Source: Verrucomicrobia bacterium IMCC26134 (GTDB lineage: Bacteria > Verrucomicrobiota > Verrucomicrobiia > Opitutales > Opitutaceae). From it: 64,000 nt of DNA. A program made the position numbers and the translations under genes. Of the stretch, positions 22,334 to 30,682 are shown piece by piece. The stretch spans positions 496,001-560,000 of the forward strand of contig CP011265.1 in the NCBI GenBank assembly GCA_000972765.1. Direction: 5' to 3'. The notes beneath the pieces were generated by a model. The model did no database searches. It was not told where the DNA came from and worked only from the letters and a program-made list of their open reading frames with translations. Positions within the stretch are counted from its first letter, which is position 1. The number at the start of each line of letters is the position of its first letter.

Positions 22334-25183
22334 ATGAAGCTCCGCCCTCTTTTTATCCTTTTGCTGGCCGCAGTCGCGCCTCTGTTCGGTTCTTCGACCG
22401 AAAACTTATTCCTCTCCGGTCGTGGCAGCGACGATGCCCAGCCGTGGGATTTTTACTGCACCGCCGGTCGCAATAGCGGGGTCTGGACCAAAATCCCCGT
22501 TCCCTCGTGCTGGGAGCCGCAGGGCTTCGGCGCCTACGACTACGGCGTCGAGTTACGACCGAGCAAACGCATGCCGCTCATGCCTCCGGCCCCGGCCGAG
22601 CAGGGGCTCTACCGGCGCGAGTTTACCGTGCCGGCGGAGTGGCGCGGGCGCGTGGTGCGGCTGGTCTTCGAGGGCGTGCTCACCGATACCGAGGTGAAAC
22701 TCAACGGCCAGTCGGTCGGTCCCGTTCATCAGGGTGGTTTTTACCAGTTCAACTACGACATCACGGAGCGGTTGCGCTTCGACGCTGCGAACTTGCTCGA
22801 GGTCACCGTCAGCAAGCGCTCCGCCAACGCCAGTGTGAACACGGCCGAGCGCATCGGCGATTATTGGAATTTCGGCGGCATCTTCCGTCCCGTGCGCCTC
22901 GAGGCGCTGCCGGCGCAGTTCATCGATCGCGTGGCGATCGACGCGCGGGCGGACGGTGTGTTTCGGGCGGATGTTTTCCTCGGCGGCGCCCTGCCCGCGG
23001 GCACCGAGGTCGGCGTGCAGATCAAGACGCTCGCCGGCGAGCCGGTCGGTCCACCCGTGACTCTGGCCGGCGCACCGGTTGGTCAGCGCGCCACGCTCGC
23101 CCCCGCAGTCGCATCGGCGCCCGTGACCTTGCGTTTGCAGGTGGCGGCGCCCGCCACCTGGAGCGCCGAGACGCCGCACCTTTACCTGGCCGAATTTACT
23201 CTGCGGGCGGGCGCGGGCGGGGCGGTGACGCACACCCTGACGCAGCGTTTTGGCTTCCGCACTTTCGAGCTTCGCGCGGGCGACGGTCTTTATGTCAACG
23301 GTAGCAAGATCACGCTGAAGGGCATCTGCCGCCACAGTTTCCGTCCCGAGACCGGCCGCACGCTTTCGCTCGCGCTCAACCGCGAGGACGTCCGTCTGCT
23401 GAAGGAGGCCAACATGAATGCCGTGCGCATGTCGCACTATCCGCCTGACGCCGAGTTTCTCGACCTTTGCGACGAGGCCGGCCTCTATGTGCTGGACGAG
23501 CTCGCCGGCTGGCAGGGCTGCTACGATACGCCGACCGGACGGCGTCTGATCGGGCAGATGATCGCGCGCGACGTGAACCACCCGAGCATTCTGTTTTGGG
23601 ACAACGGCAACGAAGGCGGCGAGAACATCGAGAACGACGACGAGTTTGCCAAACACGATCCCCAGGGGCGCCCCGTCCTGCATCCGTGGGCACTGTCGTT
23701 CCGGAACATGAACACCTACCACTACCGGGAATACGCCGACACGCTGAAGTATGTCGAAGGCCCGGACATTTTTATGCCGACGGAGTTTCTCCACGGCTTG
23801 TTCGATGGCGGCATGGGTGCCGGACTGGAGGATTACTGGGCGCTGATAGGCGAGAAGCCGCACGCCGCCGGTGGTTTCCTGTGGGTTCTGGCCGACGAAG
23901 CGGTGGCGCGCTCCGACGAGGGCGGCCGCCTCGATGCGCGTCGTGATCTCGCGCCGGACGGTCTGGTCGGGCCCCACGGTGAAAAGGAAGGCAGCTTCAA
24001 CGCCGTGCGCGACATCTGGTCTCCGGTGCAGGTGCCCTTGCGCCAGCTGGCGGACGACTTCACCGGCACCCTGCCGGTGCGCAACCGCTACGATCACCTC
24101 AGTCTCGAGGGCGTCACCTTCGAGTGGCGCTTGATGAAATTTGCCCCGCCCGGCGCGCTGCTCCACCACCGCACGCTGCTGGCTCACGGTCGCTTTCAAG
24201 GACCCGCCCTCGCGCCGCGCACCGACGGCGAGCTCAAGATTCCGCTTCCGGCCGACTGGCGCGATGCGGACGTGCTTTACCTCGCGGCCCTCGATTCGCG
24301 GCAGCGTGAGATTTGGACCTGGAGCTGGCGTTGGAAACACGGCGCGGCGGCGATCGGAAATGCGCTCGCGCTCAAGGAAGCGGTTGCCCTCACCGAAACG
24401 GTCGGCGAGGTCGTCTTCACCTCCGGCCGCAACACCGCCCGCTTCAGTAAATCCACCGGACTGCTCGCCGGTCTGGAGCGTGACGGCCGGCCCGTCTCTC
24501 TATCTCAGGGCCCACGACTCACCGCCTATCGGCGCGTCGCACGCAGCATGGTGCCGGTCGTGATGCTGCCCGGAAAACTTTTGTCGTTCGACACCCGTCG
24601 CGAGGGCGACGCGTTCGTCGTGACTGCGGGTTACGAGGGAGCCTTTCGGCAGGTGCGATGGACGGTTACGCCCGATGGCGATGTGAGGCTCGATTACGAG
24701 TTCAACGGCCCCGGCCTGGTGGATATCCTCGGCGTGGATTTTCACTATCCGGAGGAGAAGATGAAATCCAAGGAGTGGCTCGGCGGCGGTCCCTATCGAG
24801 TCTGGGCCAATCGCCTGCGCGGCGTGCAACTCGCGCGTTGGGAAAACGACTATAACGACCCGATTCCCGGCGTCAGCTGGGCTTACCCCGAGTTCAAGGG
24901 CTGGTTCTCCGGCTGGGAGTGGATGGCCTTCGCGACCACCGAAGGCCGCTTCGCCTTTATCAACAACGGCGGCCAGCCCTACGCCGGCGTTTACTCGCCG
25001 CGCGACGGTAAAAACAACCCCGTGCTCGCCCTGCCTCGTCTCGGTCTTGGCGTGTATCAGGTGATCCCTGCGATCGGCACCAAGATGTCCATGCCCGACG
25101 CGATCGGTCCGCAGGGCCAGCCGCAAAACATCACCGGTCCGGTGAAAGGCTCGCTCGTCATCCGCCTGCTCGATCTGCCGTGA
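22334..25183 (+). CDS. Secreted GH2 beta-galactosidase-like enzyme
   Basis: Exported glycoside hydrolase of 949 residues with a signal peptide (MKLRPLFILLLAAVAPLFGSS). Domain order: N-terminal sugar-binding jelly-roll (YRREFTVPAEWRGRVVRLVF, LNGQSVG), immunoglobulin-like domain, and a TIM barrel starting at FVNG-type sequence LYVNGSKITLKGICRHS. The acid/base glutamate sits in WDNGNEGGE and the nucleophile is probably in MPTEFLHG. A large C-terminal beta-rich region includes a domain like those following the barrel in large beta-galactosidases. GH2 also contains mannosidases, glucuronidases and arabinopyranosidases, so galactosidase activity is a likely, not proven, call. The stop overlaps the GTG start of the next GH2 gene. 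Confidence 0.9.
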   Translation: MKLRPLFILLLAAVAPLFGSSTENLFLSGRGSDDAQPWDFYCTAGRNSGVWTKIPVPSCWEPQGFGAYDYGVELRPSKRMPLMPPAPAEQGLYRREFTVPAEWRGRVVRLVFEGVLTDTEVKLNGQSVGPVHQGGFYQFNYDITERLRFDAANLLEVTVSKRSANASVNTAERIGDYWNFGGIFRPVRLEALPAQFIDRVAIDARADGVFRADVFLGGALPAGTEVGVQIKTLAGEPVGPPVTLAGAPVGQRATLAPAVASAPVTLRLQVAAPATWSAETPHLYLAEFTLRAGAGGAVTHTLTQRFGFRTFELRAGDGLYVNGSKITLKGICRHSFRPETGRTLSLALNREDVRLLKEANMNAVRMSHYPPDAEFLDLCDEAGLYVLDELAGWQGCYDTPTGRRLIGQMIARDVNHPSILFWDNGNEGGENIENDDEFAKHDPQGRPVLHPWALSFRNMNTYHYREYADTLKYVEGPDIFMPTEFLHGLFDGGMGAGLEDYWALIGEKPHAAGGFLWVLADEAVARSDEGGRLDARRDLAPDGLVGPHGEKEGSFNAVRDIWSPVQVPLRQLADDFTGTLPVRNRYDHLSLEGVTFEWRLMKFAPPGALLHHRTLLAHGRFQGPALAPRTDGELKIPLPADWRDADVLYLAALDSRQREIWTWSWRWKHGAAAIGNALALKEAVALTETVGEVVFTSGRNTARFSKSTGLLAGLERDGRPVSLSQGPRLTAYRRVARSMVPVVMLPGKLLSFDTRREGDAFVVTAGYEGAFRQVRWTVTPDGDVRLDYEFNGPGLVDILGVDFHYPEEKMKSKEWLGGGPYRVWANRLRGVQLARWENDYNDPIPGVSWAYPEFKGWFSGWEWMAFATTEGRFAFINNGGQPYAGVYSPRDGKNNPVLALPRLGLGVYQVIPAIGTKMSMPDAIGPQGQPQNITGPVKGSLVIRLLDLP

Positions 25184-28100
25184 ACCTCCCCCGTTTTCTT
25201 GGTTTCGTCTGCTTTGCGGCGGCCTGCGCCGCCTCGGCGTTTGCGGCGGAAACTCCCCGTCGCGAGACGAGTCTCGACCGTGGCTGGCTGACCATCGCCG
25301 GCGATTACGAACCGGGTGAAAACGATGCCTTCGCGCAACCCGGGTTCGATTCCGCCGCCTGGTCGCACGTGGACGTCCCGCACAACTGGGACGACTACGC
25401 CGGCCTGCGCCGCCTCGTCCATGGCAACCGCCACGGCACCGCGTGGTATCGGCGCGAGTTCACGGTGGACGCCGCCGAGCGAGGACGTCGCATCTATCTT
25501 TTTTTCGAGGGCGTCGGTTCCTACGCGGCCGTCTGGGTCAACGGCCGCCCGGCCGGCACGCACGCCGGCGGACGCACCACCTTCACGCTGGATGTCACCG
25601 ATCTTGTCCATGTCGGCGGCGTAAACCTGCTCGCGGTGCGCGCCGACCACCCGGCCGGCATCACCGATCTGCCTTGGGTGTGCGGCGGTTGCTCGGCGGC
25701 GCCGGGGTTTTCGGAGGGCAGCCAGCCCATGGGTGTTTTCCGGCCGGTGACACTCGTCAGCACCGGGCAAGTGCGTATCGCACCCTTCGGTATCCATGTC
25801 TGGAACGACTCCGACGCCACCTCCGCGCGCGCCACCGTGCGTTTCACCGCCGAACTGGCCAACCACGGCGCAGGCCGTGGCCTCGTTGTTGATTCACGGG
25901 TTCTCGATCCGGCCGGGCGCGAGGTCGCGACGCTGCATACCGCTGGGGACGTTGCCGCCGGCATTTCGACGGTCGGTGGTGCGGTCGTTTTGCCCACGGT
26001 GTCGCTCTGGTCTTTGACCTCGCCCTCGCTCTACACCCTCGAGACGACCATCCGCGAGGCTGACTACGTGCTGGATCGCGTGACGACGAGTTTCGGCATC
26101 CGCACCCTCCACTGGCCCGACCCCGCCGCTCCGGCGAGGGCGCCGTTTTTGCTGAACGGCGCACCGGTCTTCATCAACGGCACCTGCGAATACGAACACC
26201 AGCTCGGTGCGAGCCATGCGTTTTCAGAGGAACAGATCCGCGCCCGGGTGCGGCAGATGCAGGCGGCGGGGTTCAATGCCTTCCGCGACGCCCATCAGCC
26301 GCACAATCTCCGCTACCAAGACTACTGGGACCGCGAGGGCCTGCTCTGGTGGCCGCAGTTCGCCTCGCAAATCTGGTTCGATACTCCGGAGTTTCGGGCC
26401 ACGTTCAAAACCCTGCTGCGCGAGTGGGTGATCGAGCGCCGCAACAGTCCCTCGCTCGTCCTTTGGGGCCTCGCCAACGAGAGTAAATTGCCGGCCGATT
26501 TTGCGAAGGAGTGCGTCGCGCTCATCCGCGAGCTCGACCCCACGGCGTCTTCGCAACGCCTCGTCACGACCTGCAACAGCGGCAAGGGCACCGACTGGAA
26601 CGTGCCGCAAAACTGGACCGGCACCTACGGCGGCGATCCGACGAAATATGCCGAGGACCTTCGCCGGCAACGGCTCGTTGGCGAATACGGCGCGTGGCGC
26701 AGTCTCGGTCTGCACAGCGAGGGCGGCTTTAGCATCGACGGCATCCGCAGCGAGTCGCGTCACGATGCCCTCATGGCCCAAAAAATTCGTCTCGCCGAGT
26801 CCGTGCGCTCCGAGGTGCCGGGGCACTTCCACTGGCTTTTCGCCACCCACGAAAACCCCGGACGCACCATCGGTTCACGCGGCCAGCAGGGCAGCGACGG
26901 ATGGGATCCGCTCGATCGTCTCGGCCCCGCCAACAACAAGGGGCTGCTCACCCTTTGGGGCGAACCAACCGACGCGTTTTTTCTCTATCGCGGCAGCTAC
27001 GCCCCGAAGTCGGACCCCATGGTTTACCTTGTATCGCATAACTGGCCCGACCGCTGGGAAAGCCCGGGCGTGAAGAGCGGCCTCGAGGTCTATTCCAACT
27101 GCGACGAGGTCGAGCTGTTCAACGATGTCGGCGCGCGTTCCCTCGGGGTGCGGCGCAATGGCGGTCCCGGCGTGCCGTTCCGCTGGGACGAGGTCGAGAT
27201 CGCGACCAACGTGCTCTACGCCGAGGGCCGTGTCGCCGGACGCACCGTCGCGCGCGACGCCATCGTGCTGAAAAACCTGCCCGAGGCTCCGGGCCGGCGC
27301 ACGCTCAACGGCCCCGTAACGGTCACCACCGCCGGCGAGCCGGGCTGGAACTACCTCTACCGCGTCAACTGCGGCGGACCCGACTACACCGACTCCCACG
27401 GCCAGACTTGGTTCGCCGACCGCGATCTCGCGCCCGGCGACACCTGGGGCACGCGTTCCTGGGCCGCCGACTACTCGGGTCTGCCGCCGCGTTTTGGCAG
27501 TCAGCGCGAGTTTCACGAACCCGTCCGGGGCACGGACGATGAGGCGCTTTTCAAAACGTTCCGTTACGGTCGTCACCAGCTGAGTCATGAATTCGCGGTG
27601 CCCGACGGCAGCTACCGCATCGAGCTCTACTTCACCGAGCCTTGGTATGGTCGCGGGGGGGGCGACGCGGGCGGCTGGCGGCTCTTCGATGTCGCGGTGA
27701 ACGGCCAGACCGTCCTGCACGACGTCGATCTCTGGCGCGAGGCGGGCTACGCGGCCGCGGTCAAAAAGGTCGTCACCGCGCAGGCGCGCGACGGCCGCCT
27801 CGTCATCGGTTTTCCACGTGTCTCCTCTTATCAAGCCGTGATCAGTGCCGTGGCGATCGCCACGCTCGATCCGGCGGCGCGTCCTCCGGTGCCGCAGACG
27901 GCAACCCCGGTTCGCGTCGTCGCTACGCTCGACCCGGCGTCCGGCGACGCGGCGCTCACGGGCCAGGTTTATCCGGTCGCAGCGGCGAAGCGCAGTGGTG
28001 CGGCGCTCACCTGGGCGGTCGCGCTCGGCCTGGGCGGGAGTCATGATTTTACGCTCCGTTACACGAATCCGGGCGTGGCCTCCGACGCCGAGTTCCGCAT

Positions 28101-28278
28101 CAACGCCGCCGACGGCACCGCGATGGATCTGCGCATCGTGCGTTTCCGGCCCACTGCCGACGGTGCCGTTGCCGAACTCCGTATCGAGGGCGTCGGCATG
28201 AACGCGGGTGACTACACCGTGACCGTGTCTCCGCCCGCCGGAGGCCCGATTCAGATCGAGTCGCTCCACGCCAACTGA
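25180..28278 (+). CDS. Secreted GH2 enzyme with malectin-like domain
   Basis: Exported glycoside hydrolase of 1032 residues, starting at a GTG that overlaps the previous stop (GTGA), so the two GH2 genes are translationally coupled. A signal peptide covers about residues 1-22. The sugar-binding domain contains VDVPHNWDDYAG and AWYRREFTVD; the barrel carries the acid/base in VLWGLANES and the nucleophile glutamate in RLVGEYGAWR. Residues about 720-890 form a malectin-like carbohydrate-binding domain (YRVNCGGPDYTDSHGQTW onward), and the end is a small beta-domain. Most probably a beta-galactosidase acting with its neighbour, but GH2 specificity cannot be read from sequence alone. Confidence 0.9.
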   Translation: MNLPRFLGFVCFAAACAASAFAAETPRRETSLDRGWLTIAGDYEPGENDAFAQPGFDSAAWSHVDVPHNWDDYAGLRRLVHGNRHGTAWYRREFTVDAAERGRRIYLFFEGVGSYAAVWVNGRPAGTHAGGRTTFTLDVTDLVHVGGVNLLAVRADHPAGITDLPWVCGGCSAAPGFSEGSQPMGVFRPVTLVSTGQVRIAPFGIHVWNDSDATSARATVRFTAELANHGAGRGLVVDSRVLDPAGREVATLHTAGDVAAGISTVGGAVVLPTVSLWSLTSPSLYTLETTIREADYVLDRVTTSFGIRTLHWPDPAAPARAPFLLNGAPVFINGTCEYEHQLGASHAFSEEQIRARVRQMQAAGFNAFRDAHQPHNLRYQDYWDREGLLWWPQFASQIWFDTPEFRATFKTLLREWVIERRNSPSLVLWGLANESKLPADFAKECVALIRELDPTASSQRLVTTCNSGKGTDWNVPQNWTGTYGGDPTKYAEDLRRQRLVGEYGAWRSLGLHSEGGFSIDGIRSESRHDALMAQKIRLAESVRSEVPGHFHWLFATHENPGRTIGSRGQQGSDGWDPLDRLGPANNKGLLTLWGEPTDAFFLYRGSYAPKSDPMVYLVSHNWPDRWESPGVKSGLEVYSNCDEVELFNDVGARSLGVRRNGGPGVPFRWDEVEIATNVLYAEGRVAGRTVARDAIVLKNLPEAPGRRTLNGPVTVTTAGEPGWNYLYRVNCGGPDYTDSHGQTWFADRDLAPGDTWGTRSWAADYSGLPPRFGSQREFHEPVRGTDDEALFKTFRYGRHQLSHEFAVPDGSYRIELYFTEPWYGRGGGDAGGWRLFDVAVNGQTVLHDVDLWREAGYAAAVKKVVTAQARDGRLVIGFPRVSSYQAVISAVAIATLDPAARPPVPQTATPVRVVATLDPASGDAALTGQVYPVAAAKRSGAALTWAVALGLGGSHDFTLRYTNPGVASDAEFRINAADGTAMDLRIVRFRPTADGAVAELRIEGVGMNAGDYTVTVSPPAGGPIQIESLHAN

Positions 28279-28316
28279 AGCCTGCTGTAACCCGAAAACC
28301 GCCGTTTCCGGCCGCC

Positions 28317-29450
28317 TCAGCCCTTGAGCTCGATTTGTTCAACCAGCTCGATGCCGTAGGCTTCGAGGCCCACGACTTTGCGGGGCTGACGGGTGAGCAG
28401 GCGGATTTTTTTAAGGCCGAGGGCGCGCAGGATCTGGGCGCCGAGGCCGTAGTCCCGCAGATCCATCGCCGGTCCGGTCTCGGCGCTGTTGGCCAGCTTG
28501 GCGGAGTCCGCGCCGAGGCGGCGGAGCAGGGTTTCACCGGGGTTCGACGGCTCCATGTAGAGCACTACGCCGCAGCCCTCGGCGGCGATGGCGCGCAGGC
28601 TGGCGTCGATGGCGCCCGGGATCGGGCCTTCTTCGCCGCCATGGAAAACATCGGTGAGCACGTTGGCGCTATGGACGCGGACCAGGGCCGGCTCGTGCGC
28701 GGCGGGCGAGCCGAGTGTGAGGGCGAGGTGGTGGCGCTTGTCCAGACGGCTGCGGAAGACGTGGACGGTGAAGACACCGTGCGCGGTGGTAAGCGGGCGC
28801 TCGGCGATTTTCTCCACGAGTTTGTCCTGACGGAGCCGATAGGCGATGAGCTGCTCGATGGAGATCATCTTCAGACCGAAGCGGTGCTTGAACTCCTGAA
28901 GCTGGGGCAGGCGCTGCATCGTGCCGTCGTCATTCACCAGTTCGCAGAGGATGCCGCAGGGCTCGAGGCCGGCGAGCAGGCAGAGGTCCACCGCCGCCTC
29001 GGTGTGGCCCGCCCGCTCCAGCACGCCGCCGGCCCGGGCGCGCAGGGGGAACACATGGCCGGGCTGCACGAGCTGGTCGGCGCGCGAGTCGGGATTGGCC
29101 AGGATCTTGATCGCCACCGTCCGGTCGTAGGCGCTGACGCCGGTGCTGATGCCTTCGGCGGCGTCCACCGTGACGGCAAAATCGGTGCGCTGCACCTCGC
29201 GGTTGCGCGCCACCATGGGGCCGAGGCCGAGGCGGTCGAGCTGCGCCCCGAGCATGGGCACGCAGACGATGCCGCTGCCATGGCGGATCATGAGGTTGAT
29301 CGTCTCGGGCGTGGCCTTGGAGGCGGCCATGATCAGGTCGCCCTCGTTTTCACGATCCTCGTCGTCGGACACGATGATGGGCTGGCCGGCGGCGATGGCC
29401 GCGATGGCGTCTTCAACGGAATCAAAGGGGGTGGCGGAGGCGGCAGGCAT
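28317..29450 (-). CDS. ribB: 3,4-dihydroxy-2-butanone-4-phosphate synthase fused to a degenerate GTP cyclohydrolase II domain
   Basis: Riboflavin biosynthesis protein of 377 residues with a RibBA layout. The N-terminal DHBP synthase half is intact: the acidic metal/substrate loop DDEDRENEGD, RHGSGIVCVPM, TDFAVTVDAAEGISTGV and GHTEAAVDL. The C-terminal half aligns with GTP cyclohydrolase II, but where active enzymes read HSECLTGDVFGSRRCDCG this one reads HSANVLTDVFHGGEEG, losing all three zinc-binding cysteines, and the EGRGIGL motif is PSNPGETL. It should therefore make the butanone phosphate but not open GTP. Such RibB plus inactive-RibA fusions are known in some bacteria; a separate active RibA would then be needed. 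Start placed at the ATG at 29450; two upstream in-frame ATGs add only a poor leader. Confidence 0.9.
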   Translation of the reverse strand: MPAASATPFDSVEDAIAAIAAGQPIIVSDDEDRENEGDLIMAASKATPETINLMIRHGSGIVCVPMLGAQLDRLGLGPMVARNREVQRTDFAVTVDAAEGISTGVSAYDRTVAIKILANPDSRADQLVQPGHVFPLRARAGGVLERAGHTEAAVDLCLLAGLEPCGILCELVNDDGTMQRLPQLQEFKHRFGLKMISIEQLIAYRLRQDKLVEKIAERPLTTAHGVFTVHVFRSRLDKRHHLALTLGSPAAHEPALVRVHSANVLTDVFHGGEEGPIPGAIDASLRAIAAEGCGVVLYMEPSNPGETLLRRLGADSAKLANSAETGPAMDLRDYGLGAQILRALGLKKIRLLTRQPRKVVGLEAYGIELVEQIELKG

Positions 29451-29534
29451 GGTGAAAAAAGAGAGAGGGGATAACATTGTCGCCGCCGGCCTCGGGAGCA
29501 AGGCTCGTGGTCGGACGGAGTTTCTAGTCGCGGT

Positions 29535-30401
29535 TTAGACCTTGGCGGCGTGTTGGAGCCGGTAGGCGCGCGGCGTGCAGCCGCAGGAACGGCGGAAGGC
29601 CTCGTTGAACCGGCTGATCGAATTAAAGCCCGAGCCAAACGCCACATCCACGATCTTCTCGTCGGTCGTGGCCAGTAAACGCTGGGCGTGCGAGACCCGG
29701 TGATGCGTGAGGTAGTCGATCAGGGTGGTGCCGAAGGCTTTTTTGAAGAGCCCCATCGCGTAGTTCGGGTGCAGCCCCATCTCGCGACCGATTTCCGCCG
29801 CGGTGAGTTGCTCCGTGTAGCGACGGGCGATGAGGCAGGCCATTTGCTCGACCTTGCTCAACGCTCCGCCGTGCAGGCTGCCGGCGCGTCCACGGCGCGG
29901 GCGGGTCGTCGCGCGCGGCTTGGGCAGGGAGCTGATCATGCGGCGCAGCCGCGCCTCCATCTCGAGCATCACCACCCGGCGCACTTCGTCGCCGGGGTCC
30001 GCGAGATCCTCCTCCCATTGCGCGAAGAGCTCCTGGTCGTGACGCAGGCGGCTGGGGCTGAGTTTTTGGCAGATCACCTCGCCCTGCAGCAGACGTTGCA
30101 CGAAGAGATCCGGCAGCTGGCATTGGAGAAACCACGCGAAGGGAATCGTAGCCACGAAGTAGCTGATGCCCGGGGAGAATTCCAGAATCTGATGCGGTAT
30201 CGCCGCCCAGAATACACCGAACTGGCCGCCCTCGATGCGCACCTTTTGACCTCCGAGCAGGTAGGTCACCCAGCCCTCGGTCAGGATGTTCACCTCGATC
30301 TCGTCGTGGTGATCGGGGCGCTTCATCGGCGAGGGCGTCCAGCGCACGCAAGAGAAGCCGTAGGGAGTGAAATCAGGGCGATTCGGATCGAAGGAGACCA
30401 T
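29535..30401 (-). CDS. AraC-family transcriptional regulator
   Basis: A 288-residue regulator with an N-terminal cupin-like sensing domain (HDEIEVNILTEGWVTYLLGG onward) and a C-terminal pair of helix-turn-helix motifs of the AraC/XylS type (AEIGREMGLHPNYAMGLFKKAF and IVDVAFGSGFNSISRFNEAFRRSCG). AraC proteins with cupins usually sense sugars and activate carbohydrate genes. It is divergent from the PEP-CTERM gene across 281 bases and may control it; control of the large operon at 33831 is also possible, but nothing in the sequence shows it. Confidence 0.92.
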   Translation of the reverse strand: MVSFDPNRPDFTPYGFSCVRWTPSPMKRPDHHDEIEVNILTEGWVTYLLGGQKVRIEGGQFGVFWAAIPHQILEFSPGISYFVATIPFAWFLQCQLPDLFVQRLLQGEVICQKLSPSRLRHDQELFAQWEEDLADPGDEVRRVVMLEMEARLRRMISSLPKPRATTRPRRGRAGSLHGGALSKVEQMACLIARRYTEQLTAAEIGREMGLHPNYAMGLFKKAFGTTLIDYLTHHRVSHAQRLLATTDEKIVDVAFGSGFNSISRFNEAFRRSCGCTPRAYRLQHAAKV

Positions 30402-30422
30402 GGTGGTTACTTAGGATACAGG

Positions 30423-30468
30423 AAGTAATGAACAGATTTTCGTCAAATGCAGCAAATCATTATTACTT
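30423..30468. promoter_or_regulatory. Inverted repeat in the araC / PEP-CTERM intergenic region
   Basis: AAGTAAT (30423-30429) and ATTACTT (30462-30468) are inverted copies 32 bases apart, close to the AraC start and in the divergent control region. A separate perfect 7-bp hairpin, CCGCATC-TCTT-GATGCGG (30610-30627), lies in the likely untranslated leader of the PEP-CTERM gene. Either could be a regulatory element; no known class is recognised. Confidence 0.3.
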
Positions 30469-30682
30469 TCTTGTGCTGTCGCGAATATTTGTCATCCGAT
30501 CAATCAGCAGCCCATACATCGTCGGTTACCCCCGCAGCCTTCGATTCCCCCGAAAAAACAATCCTTCACCCCTGATTTCTCCTCGTTGCCCAGTCCTCTG
30601 CTCGTCTGCCCGCATCTCTTGATGCGGAGCACTCCAGTCACTCTCATCAACAGACAAAAACCTCAACCCCCCCGGATTACTT

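Noticed and set aside
22553-24340. 595-residue minus-strand open frame opposite GH2
   Set aside because: Shadow of the GH2 gene, with no recognisable motif.
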